Assembly (NCBI GenBank): GCA_944385595.1
Contig: CALWXY010000165.1
Coordinates: 1 to 16,764, forward strand
DNA from: an uncultured Oscillospiraceae bacterium
GTDB taxonomy: Bacteria; Bacillota; Clostridia; Oscillospirales; Oscillospiraceae
Direction of reading: 5' to 3'
Length of the DNA stretch: 16,764 bases
Shown: in pieces, positions 7,015-14,121 of the stretch
How the letters are laid out: every line of letters begins with the position of its first letter
Position numbering within the stretch: the first letter of the stretch is position 1
Made by a program: the position numbers and the translations under genes
The notes under the pieces: generated by a model
What the model was told of the DNA's origin: nothing
The model's database searches: none
Seen by the model: the letters and a program-made list of their open reading frames with translations, nothing else

Positions 7015-7515
7015 TCATCTCTCGTTCATGGTTTCGGCGCGCAGCTCGCGCATCCGTGCCTCTATCTCGCTCTCAGTGAGCAGCTCGATGGCGCCCGTGG
7101 GGCAGGCCTCCATGCAATGTGGGCGCTCCATCTGGAAGCAGCGGTCGCATTTGTCCGCCGCGTGGCGCTCCGAGGCCGGGGCTATGGCGCCGTAGGGGCA
7201 GGCCATAACGCACATCCAGCAATTTATGCATCTGTCGGCGTCTATGTATTTGACGCCGGTCTCCGGGTCGACCTTCAGCGCGCCCGTGGAGCAGGCGCTG
7301 AGACACGGCGCGTCCTCGCACTGACGGCAGTGCAGCACCGCCGGGGTCTCCCCGTCGCTCTGGACATAGACTCTGCTGCGCGGCAGAGGGTTCTCCCTCA
7401 CCGCCGCGACAAGCTCCTTGCCGACCGATCCCCGCGCGACGGCGCATCTCAGCTCGCAGGTCTTGCAGCCGAGGCATTTGCGCCTGTCGACGAAAAATCG
7501 TCTCACCTCCGACAT
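7015..7515 (-). CDS. CooF-like four-cluster [4Fe-4S] electron-transfer protein
   Basis: This gene encodes 166 residues from ATG 7515, with AGGAGG 7 bases upstream. There are sixteen cysteines in four groups: 14/17/20/24, 63/66/71/75, 96/99/102/106 and 123/126/134/138. This is the arrangement of the CooF/HycB/DMSO-reductase iron-sulfur subunit family, which carries electrons along four [4Fe-4S] clusters. There is no signal peptide or membrane anchor, so it is cytoplasmic. It is the first gene of the redox operon and lies 12 bases before the CooS-like gene. This matches cooF-cooS order in CO dehydrogenase loci and points to electron transfer to or from the CooS-like subunit. HydN-type or other oxidoreductase Fe-S subunits are alternatives from sequence alone; the context favours CooF-like. 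Confidence 0.88.
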   Translation of the reverse strand: MSEVRRFFVDRRKCLGCKTCELRCAVARGSVGKELVAAVRENPLPRSRVYVQSDGETPAVLHCRQCEDAPCLSACSTGALKVDPETGVKYIDADRCINCWMCVMACPYGAIAPASERHAADKCDRCFQMERPHCMEACPTGAIELLTESEIEARMRELRAETMNER

Positions 7516-7541
7516 ATATCCGCCTCCTGACTAATGTTTTC

Positions 7542-7560
7542 GCCGCGATGCCGGCGCGGC
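7542..7560 (-). other. leader hairpin of the redox operon
   Basis: GCCGCG and CGCGGC pair around a seven-base loop, between the predicted transcription start (~7568) and the CooF-like ribosome binding site. On the minus strand no U-run follows, so it is not a terminator for the operon. It may stabilise the mRNA 5' end. Confidence 0.45.
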
Positions 7561-7574
7561 TTTTTCTATCTCGA

Positions 7575-7580
7575 ATTATA
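7575..7580 (-). promoter_or_regulatory. -10 box of the redox operon promoter
   Basis: A perfect TATAAT on the minus strand lies 60 bases before the CooF-like ATG. Only a T-run, part of the upstream terminator, sits where the -35 box should be. The promoter may therefore need an activator. Confidence 0.55.
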
Positions 7581-7604
7581 GCTTTTGATTTCGCACAAAA
7601 AAAG

Positions 7605-7636
7605 ACGCCGAGCCGGACTGACGTCCGTTTCGGCGT
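7605..7636 (-). terminator. intrinsic terminator of the serC-serA operon
   Basis: A 14-base stem with a two-base internal mismatch (7605-7618 with 7623-7636) and a four-base loop is followed on the minus strand by a long T-run after one C. It lies about 100 bases past the last gene of the operon. Confidence 0.85.
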
Positions 7637-7657
7637 TTTTTACAGATATTTCGCTGT

Positions 7658-7679
7658 TCCGGCCCTCTCACAGGCCGGA
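7658..7679 (-). other. small hairpin in the 3' untranslated region of the ser operon
   Basis: TCCGGCC (7658-7664) pairs with GGCCGGA (7673-7679). It lacks a downstream T-run of its own and precedes the main terminator, so it may protect the 3' end or act as a processing site. The rest of 7637-7738 holds no visible gene. Confidence 0.35.
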
Positions 7680-7738
7680 TTTCAGGCGATTTTGCACAAT
7701 GGCTGCATTTTGTATACTGCGTACAATCGGCAGTTGAA

Positions 7739-7990
7739 TCAGCCGTGCAAATCGTTGGTCTGGCGCTCCATGTTCTCTATGACTATGTCGTGGATATCGC
7801 CGAGCGAGGCGGCGTATTCCAGCACCTTCCACGGCGTGTTGGTGTGGAAGTGGATTTTGATGAGGTCGTCGTCGCCTATGGCGAGCAGGCAGTCGCCCTC
7901 GATGTTGGCCTCGATATAGTCGTGAATCTCGTCCTCGTCGAGACCCTCGCCCTCTATGAGCAGCTGGGTGTCGAATTTATACTTGAGCAT
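7739..7990 (-). CDS. Free-standing FakA/YloV C-terminal-like domain protein
   Basis: This gene encodes 83 residues from ATG 7990, with GGAGGT 7 bases upstream, starting 13 bases after serA ends. The segments LLAIGDDDLIKIHFHTNTP (~35-53), KVLEYAASLGDIHDI and IENM match the C-terminal domain of the FakA/YloV dihydroxyacetone-kinase-like proteins (typically GDDDLVKVHVHTN...GKVLEYA...IENM). In FakA this region belongs to a fatty acid kinase that works with DegV-type lipid carriers. Here the kinase and DAK2 domains are absent, so the protein cannot be a kinase alone. Its place as third gene of a serine biosynthesis operon suggests a small-molecule binding or regulatory role (inference). Confidence 0.75.
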   Translation of the reverse strand: MLKYKFDTQLLIEGEGLDEDEIHDYIEANIEGDCLLAIGDDDLIKIHFHTNTPWKVLEYAASLGDIHDIVIENMERQTNDLHG

Positions 7991-8003
7991 TGCTTTTACC
8001 TCC

Positions 8004-9167
8004 TCACAGAACTCTCGCGCGGAATACGAAGTCCATGGCCGAGATGTGCTCGGCAATCTCCTCGTCGAGCGGGGTGTTGGTGTCTATCATGGTATAGGCG
8101 TATTCGCCGCGGGGCTTGTTGATCATGTGTTCGACGTTTATGTTCCGCTCGCCAATGAGGTCGAGTATCTTGTTTATGGCGCGGGGGATGTTGCGGTGGA
8201 TGACGCACAGGCGCGACACGCCCATGCGGTCGAGCTTGACCTTAGGCAGGTTGACCGAGTTTTTGATATTGCCGTTTGCGAGGTAGTCGGCGAGCTCGCG
8301 AGCCGCCATGACGGCGCATTTCTCCTCGCTCTCCGGCGTCGACGCGCCGAGGTGCGGCATGGGTATGGTATTCGGGAACGTGACTGTCTTCGCGTTCGGG
8401 AAGTCGGTGACGTATTTGGCGACGCGGCCGGAATCCAGCGCTCTGAGCATGGCGTCGTCGTCGACCAGCTCGCCGCGCGCGAGATTTATGACGCGCACGC
8501 CGTCGCGCATCTGGGCGAAGGCCTCGTCATTCAGCATGTGGTGAGTGTCCGGCAGGTACGGCACATGCAGGGTGATATAGTCGCAGTTGCGGTAGATGGT
8601 CTCGAGGTCGTGGGCGTGCTTGATGCTGCCGGAGAGCTTCCAGGCCGCGTCGACGGAGAGGTAGGGGTCGTAGCCGTAGACCATCATGCCGAGCTCAAGC
8701 GCGGCGTTGGCTATCTTCGCGCCGACAGCGCCGAGGCCGACGACGCCGAGCGTCTTGCCCATGATCTCGGGGCCGGTGAAGCCGCCCTTGCTCTTCTCGA
8801 CCATCTTGGGTATGTCCCCGCCGTTTCCGGCGAGGCCGCGCGTCCACTCTATGCCGCCGACCACGTCGCGCGAGGCCATGAGTATGGCGCAGATGGCGAG
8901 CTCCTTGACCGCCTCGGCGTTCGCGCCGGGCGTGTTGAACACGACTATGCCCGCTTCCGTGCATTTATCTATCGGGATATTGTTGGTGCCCGCGCCAGCT
9001 CTGGCTATGGCCAGCAGCTCGGGGTTGAAGTCATAGCTGTGCATGTCGGCGCTGCGGACGAGTATGCCGTCGGGCGCGCTTACATCGTCGGAGACGCGCA
9101 GGCCCTGTTCCTCCAGGTATTCTATGCCGACATGGGCTATTTTGTTGAGCGTTTTTACCTTATGCAT
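8004..9167 (-). CDS. serA: D-3-phosphoglycerate dehydrogenase SerA
   Basis: This gene encodes 387 residues and catalyses NAD-dependent oxidation of 3-phosphoglycerate to 3-phosphohydroxypyruvate, the first step of serine synthesis in the cytoplasm. The Rossmann motif GLGAVG lies at 144-149. The active-site Arg231 is in NLARGELVDD and His272 in PHLGAST; RAGAGTNNIP (57-66) is the usual substrate-domain signature. A C-terminal ACT-like domain (~316-387) suggests serine feedback. The EP glutamate motif seen between the Arg and His in E. coli SerA is not visible here, a feature I associate with the short clostridial form. ATG 9167 has GAGGTG 7 bases upstream and overlaps the end of serC by 8 bases, so the two are translationally linked. 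Confidence 0.95.
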   Translation of the reverse strand: MHKVKTLNKIAHVGIEYLEEQGLRVSDDVSAPDGILVRSADMHSYDFNPELLAIARAGAGTNNIPIDKCTEAGIVVFNTPGANAEAVKELAICAILMASRDVVGGIEWTRGLAGNGGDIPKMVEKSKGGFTGPEIMGKTLGVVGLGAVGAKIANAALELGMMVYGYDPYLSVDAAWKLSGSIKHAHDLETIYRNCDYITLHVPYLPDTHHMLNDEAFAQMRDGVRVINLARGELVDDDAMLRALDSGRVAKYVTDFPNAKTVTFPNTIPMPHLGASTPESEEKCAVMAARELADYLANGNIKNSVNLPKVKLDRMGVSRLCVIHRNIPRAINKILDLIGERNINVEHMINKPRGEYAYTMIDTNTPLDEEIAEHISAMDFVFRARVL

Positions 9168-10248
9168 GGCGCTTCACCTCAAAATCTTTCATAAACTGCA
9201 CGAGCTTCTCGACGCCCTCGACCGGCATGGCGTTATATATCGACGCCCTCATGCCGCCGACGGATCGGTGGCCCTTGAGATTCACGAATCCGGCGGCGGT
9301 CGCCTCCTTCACGAACTCCGCCTCAAGCTCCGGGCTCTTCGCGCGGAAGGTGACGTTCATGCCGGAGCGCGAGCCCGGCTCGGCGCAGGCGCGGAAGATA
9401 TCGCTGCCGTCGAGGAAGCTGTAGAGCATGGAGCTGCGCTCGTCTCTGAGCTTCTGCATGGCGGCAAGGCCGCCCTGCTCTATGACCCAGTCGAGCACGA
9501 GGCCGAGCATGTAGATGTTGTAGCACGGCGGGGTGTTATACATGGAGTCCTTGTCTATCATGCGCTTATAGCTCATCATCAGCGGGGTGATGGGCAGCTC
9601 GTTTCCGGCGAGGGCGCGGTCTATGATGACGACGGTCAGTCCCGCGGGGGCCATGTTCTTCTGTGCGCCGGCGTAGATTATGCCGTATTTCGACACGTCC
9701 ACCGGCTTCGACAGTATGTTCGACGACATGTCGGACACCAGGGGGACCTTGACCTCAGGCACATAGCCCCACTCGGTGCCGTATATCGTGTTGTTGGCGC
9801 AGTAATAGAAGTATTTCGCGTCCGGCGAGAGCTTCAGCTCGCTCTGAGCCGGGATGTATGTGTGGTTTTTGTCCTCGGAGCTGGCGGCGATATTGACCGC
9901 GCCGTATTTCGCGGCCTCCTTCGCGGCGGAGTCGGCAAAATTGCCGGTGACCGCGTAGTCGGCCTGTCCGTGCTCGCCCATGAGGTTCATGGGTATCATC
10001 GAGAACTGGAGCGAAGCTCCGCCCTGCAGGAAGAGTATCTCGTGGGAGTCGGGTATGGACATGACGCTTTTGAGCTTTGCCTTCACTGAGTCGAATATGC
10101 CCTGGTAGACCCCGCTGCGATGGCTCATCTCCATCACCGACATGCCGGAGCCGTGGTAGTTCAGCATCTCCTCCGCCGCTGTTCTCAGCGCGGATTCCGG
10201 AAGCATGGACGGGCCTGCGGAGAAATTGTACACTCTTTCAGTTGCCAT
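9160..10248 (-). CDS. serC: Phosphoserine aminotransferase SerC
   Basis: This gene encodes 362 residues, a PLP-dependent class V aminotransferase that converts 3-phosphohydroxypyruvate and glutamate to O-phosphoserine and 2-oxoglutarate. The N-terminus VYNFSAGPSMLP is the family signature. MSHRS (41-45) and FLQGGAS (73-79) are substrate and PLP-phosphate contacts, and Lys197 in YAGAQKN is the Schiff-base lysine. Length is normal. I chose ATG 10248 because AGGGGTG lies just upstream; the GTG at 10257 overlaps that site. It is the first gene of serC-serA-FakA-like and follows a good promoter with a hairpin leader. A serB phosphatase gene is not in the window. Confidence 0.96.
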   Translation of the reverse strand: MATERVYNFSAGPSMLPESALRTAAEEMLNYHGSGMSVMEMSHRSGVYQGIFDSVKAKLKSVMSIPDSHEILFLQGGASLQFSMIPMNLMGEHGQADYAVTGNFADSAAKEAAKYGAVNIAASSEDKNHTYIPAQSELKLSPDAKYFYYCANNTIYGTEWGYVPEVKVPLVSDMSSNILSKPVDVSKYGIIYAGAQKNMAPAGLTVVIIDRALAGNELPITPLMMSYKRMIDKDSMYNTPPCYNIYMLGLVLDWVIEQGGLAAMQKLRDERSSMLYSFLDGSDIFRACAEPGSRSGMNVTFRAKSPELEAEFVKEATAAGFVNLKGHRSVGGMRASIYNAMPVEGVEKLVQFMKDFEVKRHA

Positions 10249-10276
10249 CGGAAACACCCCTGTAATTTGAATTTCG

Positions 10277-10302
10277 CCTCACGCAAACAAATGTCCGTGA
10301 GG
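10277..10302 (-). promoter_or_regulatory. serC leader hairpin
   Basis: CCTCACG and CGTGAGG form a perfect 7-bp stem with a 12-base loop near the 5' end of the serC transcript. Just upstream lies a small dyad GGTACAGATACC (10301-10312). There is no T-run, so it is not a terminator. It may stabilise the mRNA or be a regulatory target; no known riboswitch is recognised. Confidence 0.4.
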
Positions 10303-10312
10303 TACAGATACC

Positions 10313-10341
10313 ATGATACCACACAGTGCCAAAAATATCAA
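10313..10341 (-). promoter_or_regulatory. sigma-A promoter of the serC-serA operon
   Basis: TTGATA (10341-10336), a 17-base spacer and TATCAT (10318-10313) with an extended TG. The -35 box overlaps the stop codon of mtaB. The start near 10306 gives a leader of about 58 bases. Confidence 0.8.
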
Positions 10342-11621
10342 ACCACTTCTCCGACAAGCATTTCGCCGTCAACTGTTAAAATTTCGACGTTTCTCACAAC
10401 GGAGCGCAGATTTTCGCCTCTGACGGCGACCTCGCAGTAGTTCCCGCTGTGGCCGACGGAGCAGCCGTTCCTCGGCGTCTCGAACAGGACCTCCAGCGTT
10501 CTGCCCTTCTGCGCGTTCAGGAAATCCGCGCGCAGCCTGTCGGCGACTGCCTGGGCCGAGTGCGCCCTCGCCGCCTTTTCGGCGCGGCTGAGCTGGCCGG
10601 GCATGGCCGCGGCCTTCGTTCCCGGTCGGCGGGAATAAGGAAATATGTGCATGGACGAAAACGCGCAGCGCTCTATGAACTCCAGCGTCTCATTGTGCTG
10701 CGCCTCCGTCTCGCCGGGGAAGCCGACTATGAGGTCGGCGGTCAGGCCGCAGTTCGGGAAATACCGGCGCAGCAGCTCGGTTTTCTCGAAAAACGTGGCT
10801 GTGTCGTATTTGCGGTTCATGGCTTTCAGCACCGCGTCGCTCCCGCTCTGGAGCGAGAGGTGAAAGTGCGGGCAGACATTCCCCAGCGCCGCGAGCTTTT
10901 TGCAGAAGTCCCCGGTTATCACCGTCGGCTCCAGCGAGCCGAGGCGCAGGCGCATATCGCCCGCCGCTTTGCCGACGGCGGTGACGACGTCCGCGAGATT
11001 CGGCTTCTCCGGCAGGTCGCGCCCGTAGGACGCTATCTCTATGCCGGTGATCACCAGCTCCGAAAAGCCCTCGCCCGCAATGCGCGCCGCCTCGGCGGCG
11101 GCGTCGGCCACCGGCAGGCTGCGAACTCTGCCGCGGGTGTATGGTATGATGCAGTCGGTGCAGAAGTTCACGCAGCCGTCCTGAATTTTGAGCATCGCCC
11201 TCGTGCGGCCGTCGACCGCGCCGGCGGGCAGCTTCTCAAACTCCATGCGTCTGAACGGGTCGTCCACGCAGACCTTGCCGCGGCTGAGGCTGAGCTTTTC
11301 CATGTCCTCTATGAGCTTCAGCTTGTCGCCGCTGCCGTAGACTATGTCCGCTGCGAGCGCGCGCACCTCCTCCGGGCTGAGCTGCGAAAAGCAGCCGCAG
11401 ACGGCGGTGACCGCGCCGGGGTGCTCGCTCTGCATACGCCGCACCGCCTGACGCGACTTTCTGCCGCTCTCCGCCGTCACAGCGCAGGTATTTATGATGA
11501 CGAGGTCAGCGCTCTCGCCCGGCTCGGCGGCGCTGTGGCCGCGGGAGCGGAGTATGGCCTCGATGGCCTGGGTCTCGTACTGGTTGACTTTGCAGCCAAG
11601 TGTATGGACGGCAAATTTCAT
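10338..11621 (-). CDS. mtaB: tRNA t6A37 methylthiotransferase MtaB
   Basis: This gene encodes 427 residues from ATG 11621, with GGAGG 5 bases upstream. It is a radical-SAM methylthiotransferase that turns t6A37 into ms2t6A37 in tRNAs reading ANN codons. Three parts are visible: an N-terminal UPF0004 domain whose cluster cysteines include Cys10 (HTLGCKVNQYE), Cys46 (NTCAVT) and one of Cys75/77; the radical-SAM CxxxCxxC at Cys150, 154 and 157 (DGCVNFCTDC); and a C-terminal TRAM-like RNA-binding domain (~365-427). HTLGCKVNQYE distinguishes MtaB from MiaB and RimO. It is divergent from a cysteine desulfurase, a plausible source of sulfur for both clusters and substrate. No convincing promoter was found in the 77-base gap. 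Confidence 0.92.
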   Translation of the reverse strand: MKFAVHTLGCKVNQYETQAIEAILRSRGHSAAEPGESADLVIINTCAVTAESGRKSRQAVRRMQSEHPGAVTAVCGCFSQLSPEEVRALAADIVYGSGDKLKLIEDMEKLSLSRGKVCVDDPFRRMEFEKLPAGAVDGRTRAMLKIQDGCVNFCTDCIIPYTRGRVRSLPVADAAAEAARIAGEGFSELVITGIEIASYGRDLPEKPNLADVVTAVGKAAGDMRLRLGSLEPTVITGDFCKKLAALGNVCPHFHLSLQSGSDAVLKAMNRKYDTATFFEKTELLRRYFPNCGLTADLIVGFPGETEAQHNETLEFIERCAFSSMHIFPYSRRPGTKAAAMPGQLSRAEKAARAHSAQAVADRLRADFLNAQKGRTLEVLFETPRNGCSVGHSGNYCEVAVRGENLRSVVRNVEILTVDGEMLVGEVV

Positions 11622-11646
11622 AAAAGCCTCCGAAAAAAGTTTTGCC

Positions 11647-11675
11647 TTGAGATTTTGGGCGAAATATCATATAAT
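11647..11675 (+). promoter_or_regulatory. sigma-A promoter of the cysteine desulfurase
   Basis: TTGAGA (11647-11652), a 17-base spacer and a perfect TATAAT (11670-11675). The start near 11682 leaves a very short leader before AAGGAGG (11686-11692). Confidence 0.88.
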
Positions 11676-11695
11676 CCTCAGAGATAAGGAGGATT
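11673..11695. repeat. inverted repeat over -10 box and ribosome binding site
   Basis: AATCCTC (11673-11679) and GAGGATT (11689-11695) form a perfect 7-bp dyad with a 9-base gap. It overlaps the -10 box and the Shine-Dalgarno of the cysteine desulfurase. The left arm would not be transcribed, so an operator is likelier than an mRNA hairpin. It may be coincidence caused by the Shine-Dalgarno sequence. Confidence 0.4.
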
Positions 11696-11698
11696 CTT

Positions 11699-12835
11699 AT
11701 GTCTGTGTATCTCGACAACGCGGCCACCACCCGGGTCTGTCCCGAGGCGGCGCAGGCCGCGCTCAAAATAATGACCGATGATTACGGCAACCCCAGCTCC
11801 ACCCACACTCTGGGTCGCAGAGCCAAAGCCGTGCTCGACACCTCGCGCGCCGTAATCGCCGGGGCGCTCGGCTGCGGGAGGGACGAGCTGTTCTTCACCT
11901 CATGCGGCTCCGAGAGCGACAACTGGGCGATTATCTGCGGCGCACACGCCAATCGCCGCGTCGGGCGGCATGTCATCACCTCCGCCGTCGAGCACGACGC
12001 CGTGCGGAAGGCGTTTGACCGGCTCGAGGCCGAGGGCTATGAGGTGACCCGCCTCGCGCCGGAGCCGGACGGCTCCGTCTCCGTCAGGGCTGTGACCGAC
12101 GCGCTCCGCGCCGACACCGCTCTCATCTCCCTCATGCTGGTGAACAACGAGACCGGCGCGGTCACGGACATTGCCGCCGTCGCGCGCGAGCTGAAGAAGC
12201 GTTCAAGCCGCGCCCTGCTGCACTGTGACGCCGTGCAGGGCTTTCTCAAGGTACCGTTCAAGGCGCGCACTTTTGGCGCCGACATGATATCCATAAGCGG
12301 GCACAAAATACACGCCCCTAAGGGCATAGGGGCGCTCTACATCAGAAAGGGGCTGCGTCTGCCGCAGTTCATAGTCGGCGGCTCTCAGGAGAGCGGCCTG
12401 CGCGCCGGCACCGAGGCCATGCCGCAGATTGCCGCCTTCGCCGAGGCGGTGAACGCCGCCGCGCCGCACATGGCCGAGTACACCGCTCGTATGCGCGCGC
12501 TCCAGCGCCGCTGCGCCGAGGCTCTCGCGGCCGAGCTGCCGGATGTGCGGATTCTCCCGCTCGGCGCGCCGCACATCATGGGCATAGCCCTGCCCGGCTA
12601 CAAGAGCGAGGTCATCATGAACTTCCTCGAGGCGAAGGAGATCTACGTCTCCAAAAGCTCCGCCTGCAAAAAAGGCGCGCGCAGCCATGTGCTCGAGGCC
12701 ATCGGTCTGCCGAACGACGTCATCGACGGCTCCATCCGCGTCGGCCTCTCGCGCTTCACCACCGAGGAGGACATCGACCTCTTCTGCTCCGCGCTGATTG
12801 AGGCGCACGGCAGGCTCTTCACTGTTCTTCGATAA
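11699..12835 (+). CDS. Cysteine desulfurase (NifS/IscS family)
   Basis: This gene encodes 378 residues from ATG 11699, with AAGGAGG 6 bases upstream. It is a PLP enzyme that takes sulfur from cysteine as a persulfide for Fe-S clusters or tRNA thiolation. Visible residues are YLDNAATT (4-11), GNPSSTH (30-36), His99 in AVEHD, Asp177 in HCDAVQG, Lys203 in SGHKIHAPKG (Schiff base) and the catalytic Cys323 in SSACKKGARS. The catalytic-loop style SSAC..G is group I (NifS/IscS-like), and length is typical. No scaffold gene (iscU, nifU) or thiI follows, so the acceptor is unknown; neighbouring mtaB and the Fe-S-rich operon would be natural users. Its 3' end overlaps the convergent AI-2E family gene by 17 bases, and no terminator is visible. 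Confidence 0.93.
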   Translation: MSVYLDNAATTRVCPEAAQAALKIMTDDYGNPSSTHTLGRRAKAVLDTSRAVIAGALGCGRDELFFTSCGSESDNWAIICGAHANRRVGRHVITSAVEHDAVRKAFDRLEAEGYEVTRLAPEPDGSVSVRAVTDALRADTALISLMLVNNETGAVTDIAAVARELKKRSSRALLHCDAVQGFLKVPFKARTFGADMISISGHKIHAPKGIGALYIRKGLRLPQFIVGGSQESGLRAGTEAMPQIAAFAEAVNAAAPHMAEYTARMRALQRRCAEALAAELPDVRILPLGAPHIMGIALPGYKSEVIMNFLEAKEIYVSKSSACKKGARSHVLEAIGLPNDVIDGSIRVGLSRFTTEEDIDLFCSALIEAHGRLFTVLR

Positions 12836-14099
12836 TCTCGTCCGGCACGTCCTCGTCCTTCCTGCGTATCGGCTGATGCGTCACGGGGTCGAGGTGGTCG
12901 AGGCAGGTATAACTCGCGGTCTCCGTCGGGAGGCCGCGTTTTTTCAGCACCGACTCCACCAGCTTGTTGAAGCCCGTGCTCAGCACGACGAACATAGGCA
13001 CGCCTATGAGCATTCCGGTGAAGCCGAGCAGGCCGTTGCCGACGATGATGGCGAACATGACCCAGAAGCCGCTGATGCCGACGCTGCTGCCCAGTATCTT
13101 CGGGCCGAGGATGTTGCCGTCAAACTGCTGCAGCGCGAATATGAACACGATGAATATGAGGCATTTCACCGGGTCGACCATCAGCACTATGAATGCGCAG
13201 GGTATGGCGCCGATGAAGGGTCCGAAATACGGTATGATATTCGTAACGCCCACTATGACGCTTATCAGCGTGACATACGGCATATTGAGTATCGAGCAGC
13301 CGATAAAGCACAAGACGCCTATGATGGCCGAGTCAATCAGCTTGCCGCCGAGGAAGCCCATGAACACCTTGTCGATAAAGGCGAGGCTGCGCATGACGCT
13401 CTCGGCGTAGTCCGTCGGCAGGACGCTGTATATGATGCGCTTTATCTGGCCGCCGAACTTCTCCTTGTTGTACAGCAGGTAGCAGGACACGATGATGGCT
13501 ATGAAGATATTCAGCACCACGCTGAGTATGCCGAGCAGGCGGTTTGAGAGTATGCCGACGAGATCGGTCATCTGCGGCTGCAGCTCGGTCTCTATCCAGG
13601 TGTTCATGTTGTTGTAGATCTGATTCGCCCAGCCGGTGACGACGCCCTCCAGCTCAGGGTAATTCTCAAGCATCTCGGTGGCAAAGTCGTTAATCGAGTT
13701 ATAGTAGCCCGGCGCCGCGAGGATGATGCTCTGTATGCTCTCGTAAAAACGCGGGATAATCAGCCAGAGCAGAGCCGTGACTATGAGCAAGGCCACTATG
13801 ACGCTGAGCAGCACCGACATGGCGCGCGCAAGCGCAAAGCGGGCGCGCTCCTTTTTCGCCATTTTCGACGCCAGCGGCGCGAAAAGCCCATGCTGGAAGA
13901 ACTTCATCATCGGGCACAGCAGGTAGGCCAGCACCGCGCCCCAGATGAACGGGGTGAGTATGCCGACTATGCCCGTCACCGCGAGGCGGATGGCGTCCCA
14001 GCGCTGGAAAATCATATAAAACACTATACAGCAGAATATCACCAGCAGAGCCGTTATGCCCGCCTGGAGATATCTGCCGTCAAACTTGAAATTTTTCAA
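12819..14099 (-). CDS. AI-2E transporter family (PerM/UPF0118) membrane protein
   Basis: This gene encodes about 426 residues. The predicted transcription start is near 14115, so the in-frame TTG at 14114 would be leaderless. TTG 14099, with GGGGGT 6 bases upstream, is the likelier start; no ATG is available nearby. About eight hydrophobic segments are visible: two near the N-terminus, one at ~90-115, a soluble region to ~185, then five. NIIPYFGPFIGAIP and the late GMLIGVP segment are hallmarks of the family (YdiK, TqsA, PerM). Members export small molecules or act as Na+/H+ antiporters; the substrate here cannot be predicted. A charged C-terminal tail follows the last membrane helix. The gene has its own promoter, and its 3' end overlaps the cysteine desulfurase. 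Confidence 0.9.
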   Translation of the reverse strand: MKNFKFDGRYLQAGITALLVIFCCIVFYMIFQRWDAIRLAVTGIVGILTPFIWGAVLAYLLCPMMKFFQHGLFAPLASKMAKKERARFALARAMSVLLSVIVALLIVTALLWLIIPRFYESIQSIILAAPGYYNSINDFATEMLENYPELEGVVTGWANQIYNNMNTWIETELQPQMTDLVGILSNRLLGILSVVLNIFIAIIVSCYLLYNKEKFGGQIKRIIYSVLPTDYAESVMRSLAFIDKVFMGFLGGKLIDSAIIGVLCFIGCSILNMPYVTLISVIVGVTNIIPYFGPFIGAIPCAFIVLMVDPVKCLIFIVFIFALQQFDGNILGPKILGSSVGISGFWVMFAIIVGNGLLGFTGMLIGVPMFVVLSTGFNKLVESVLKKRGLPTETASYTCLDHLDPVTHQPIRRKDEDVPDEIIEEQ

Positions 14100-14121
14100 C
14101 TCGACGACCCCCAATGCATCT

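Noticed and set aside
5860..7530. Long open frame on the plus strand opposite the CooS-like and CooF-like genes
   Set aside because: It is a mirror of GC-rich codon use. The minus-strand genes have cysteine motifs and ribosome binding sites.
7542..7565. Plus-strand hairpin followed by TTTTT, read as a terminator
   Set aside because: No plus-strand gene precedes it. It is better seen as a leader hairpin of the minus-strand operon.
7692..7718. Plus-strand TTGCAC / TATACT promoter
   Set aside because: The spacer is only 15 bases and no plus-strand gene follows.
7956..9194. Long open frame on the plus strand opposite serA
   Set aside because: It runs exactly antisense to a recognisable SerA and has no family-like sequence.
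10249..10257. GTG start for serC upstream of the ATG
   Set aside because: The GTG lies within the ribosome binding site. The same reasoning rejects GTG 3104, TTG 4399, GTG 5809 and ATG 16053.
10449..11687. Long open frame on the plus strand opposite mtaB
   Set aside because: It is antisense to a clear radical-SAM enzyme and its composition is shadow-like.
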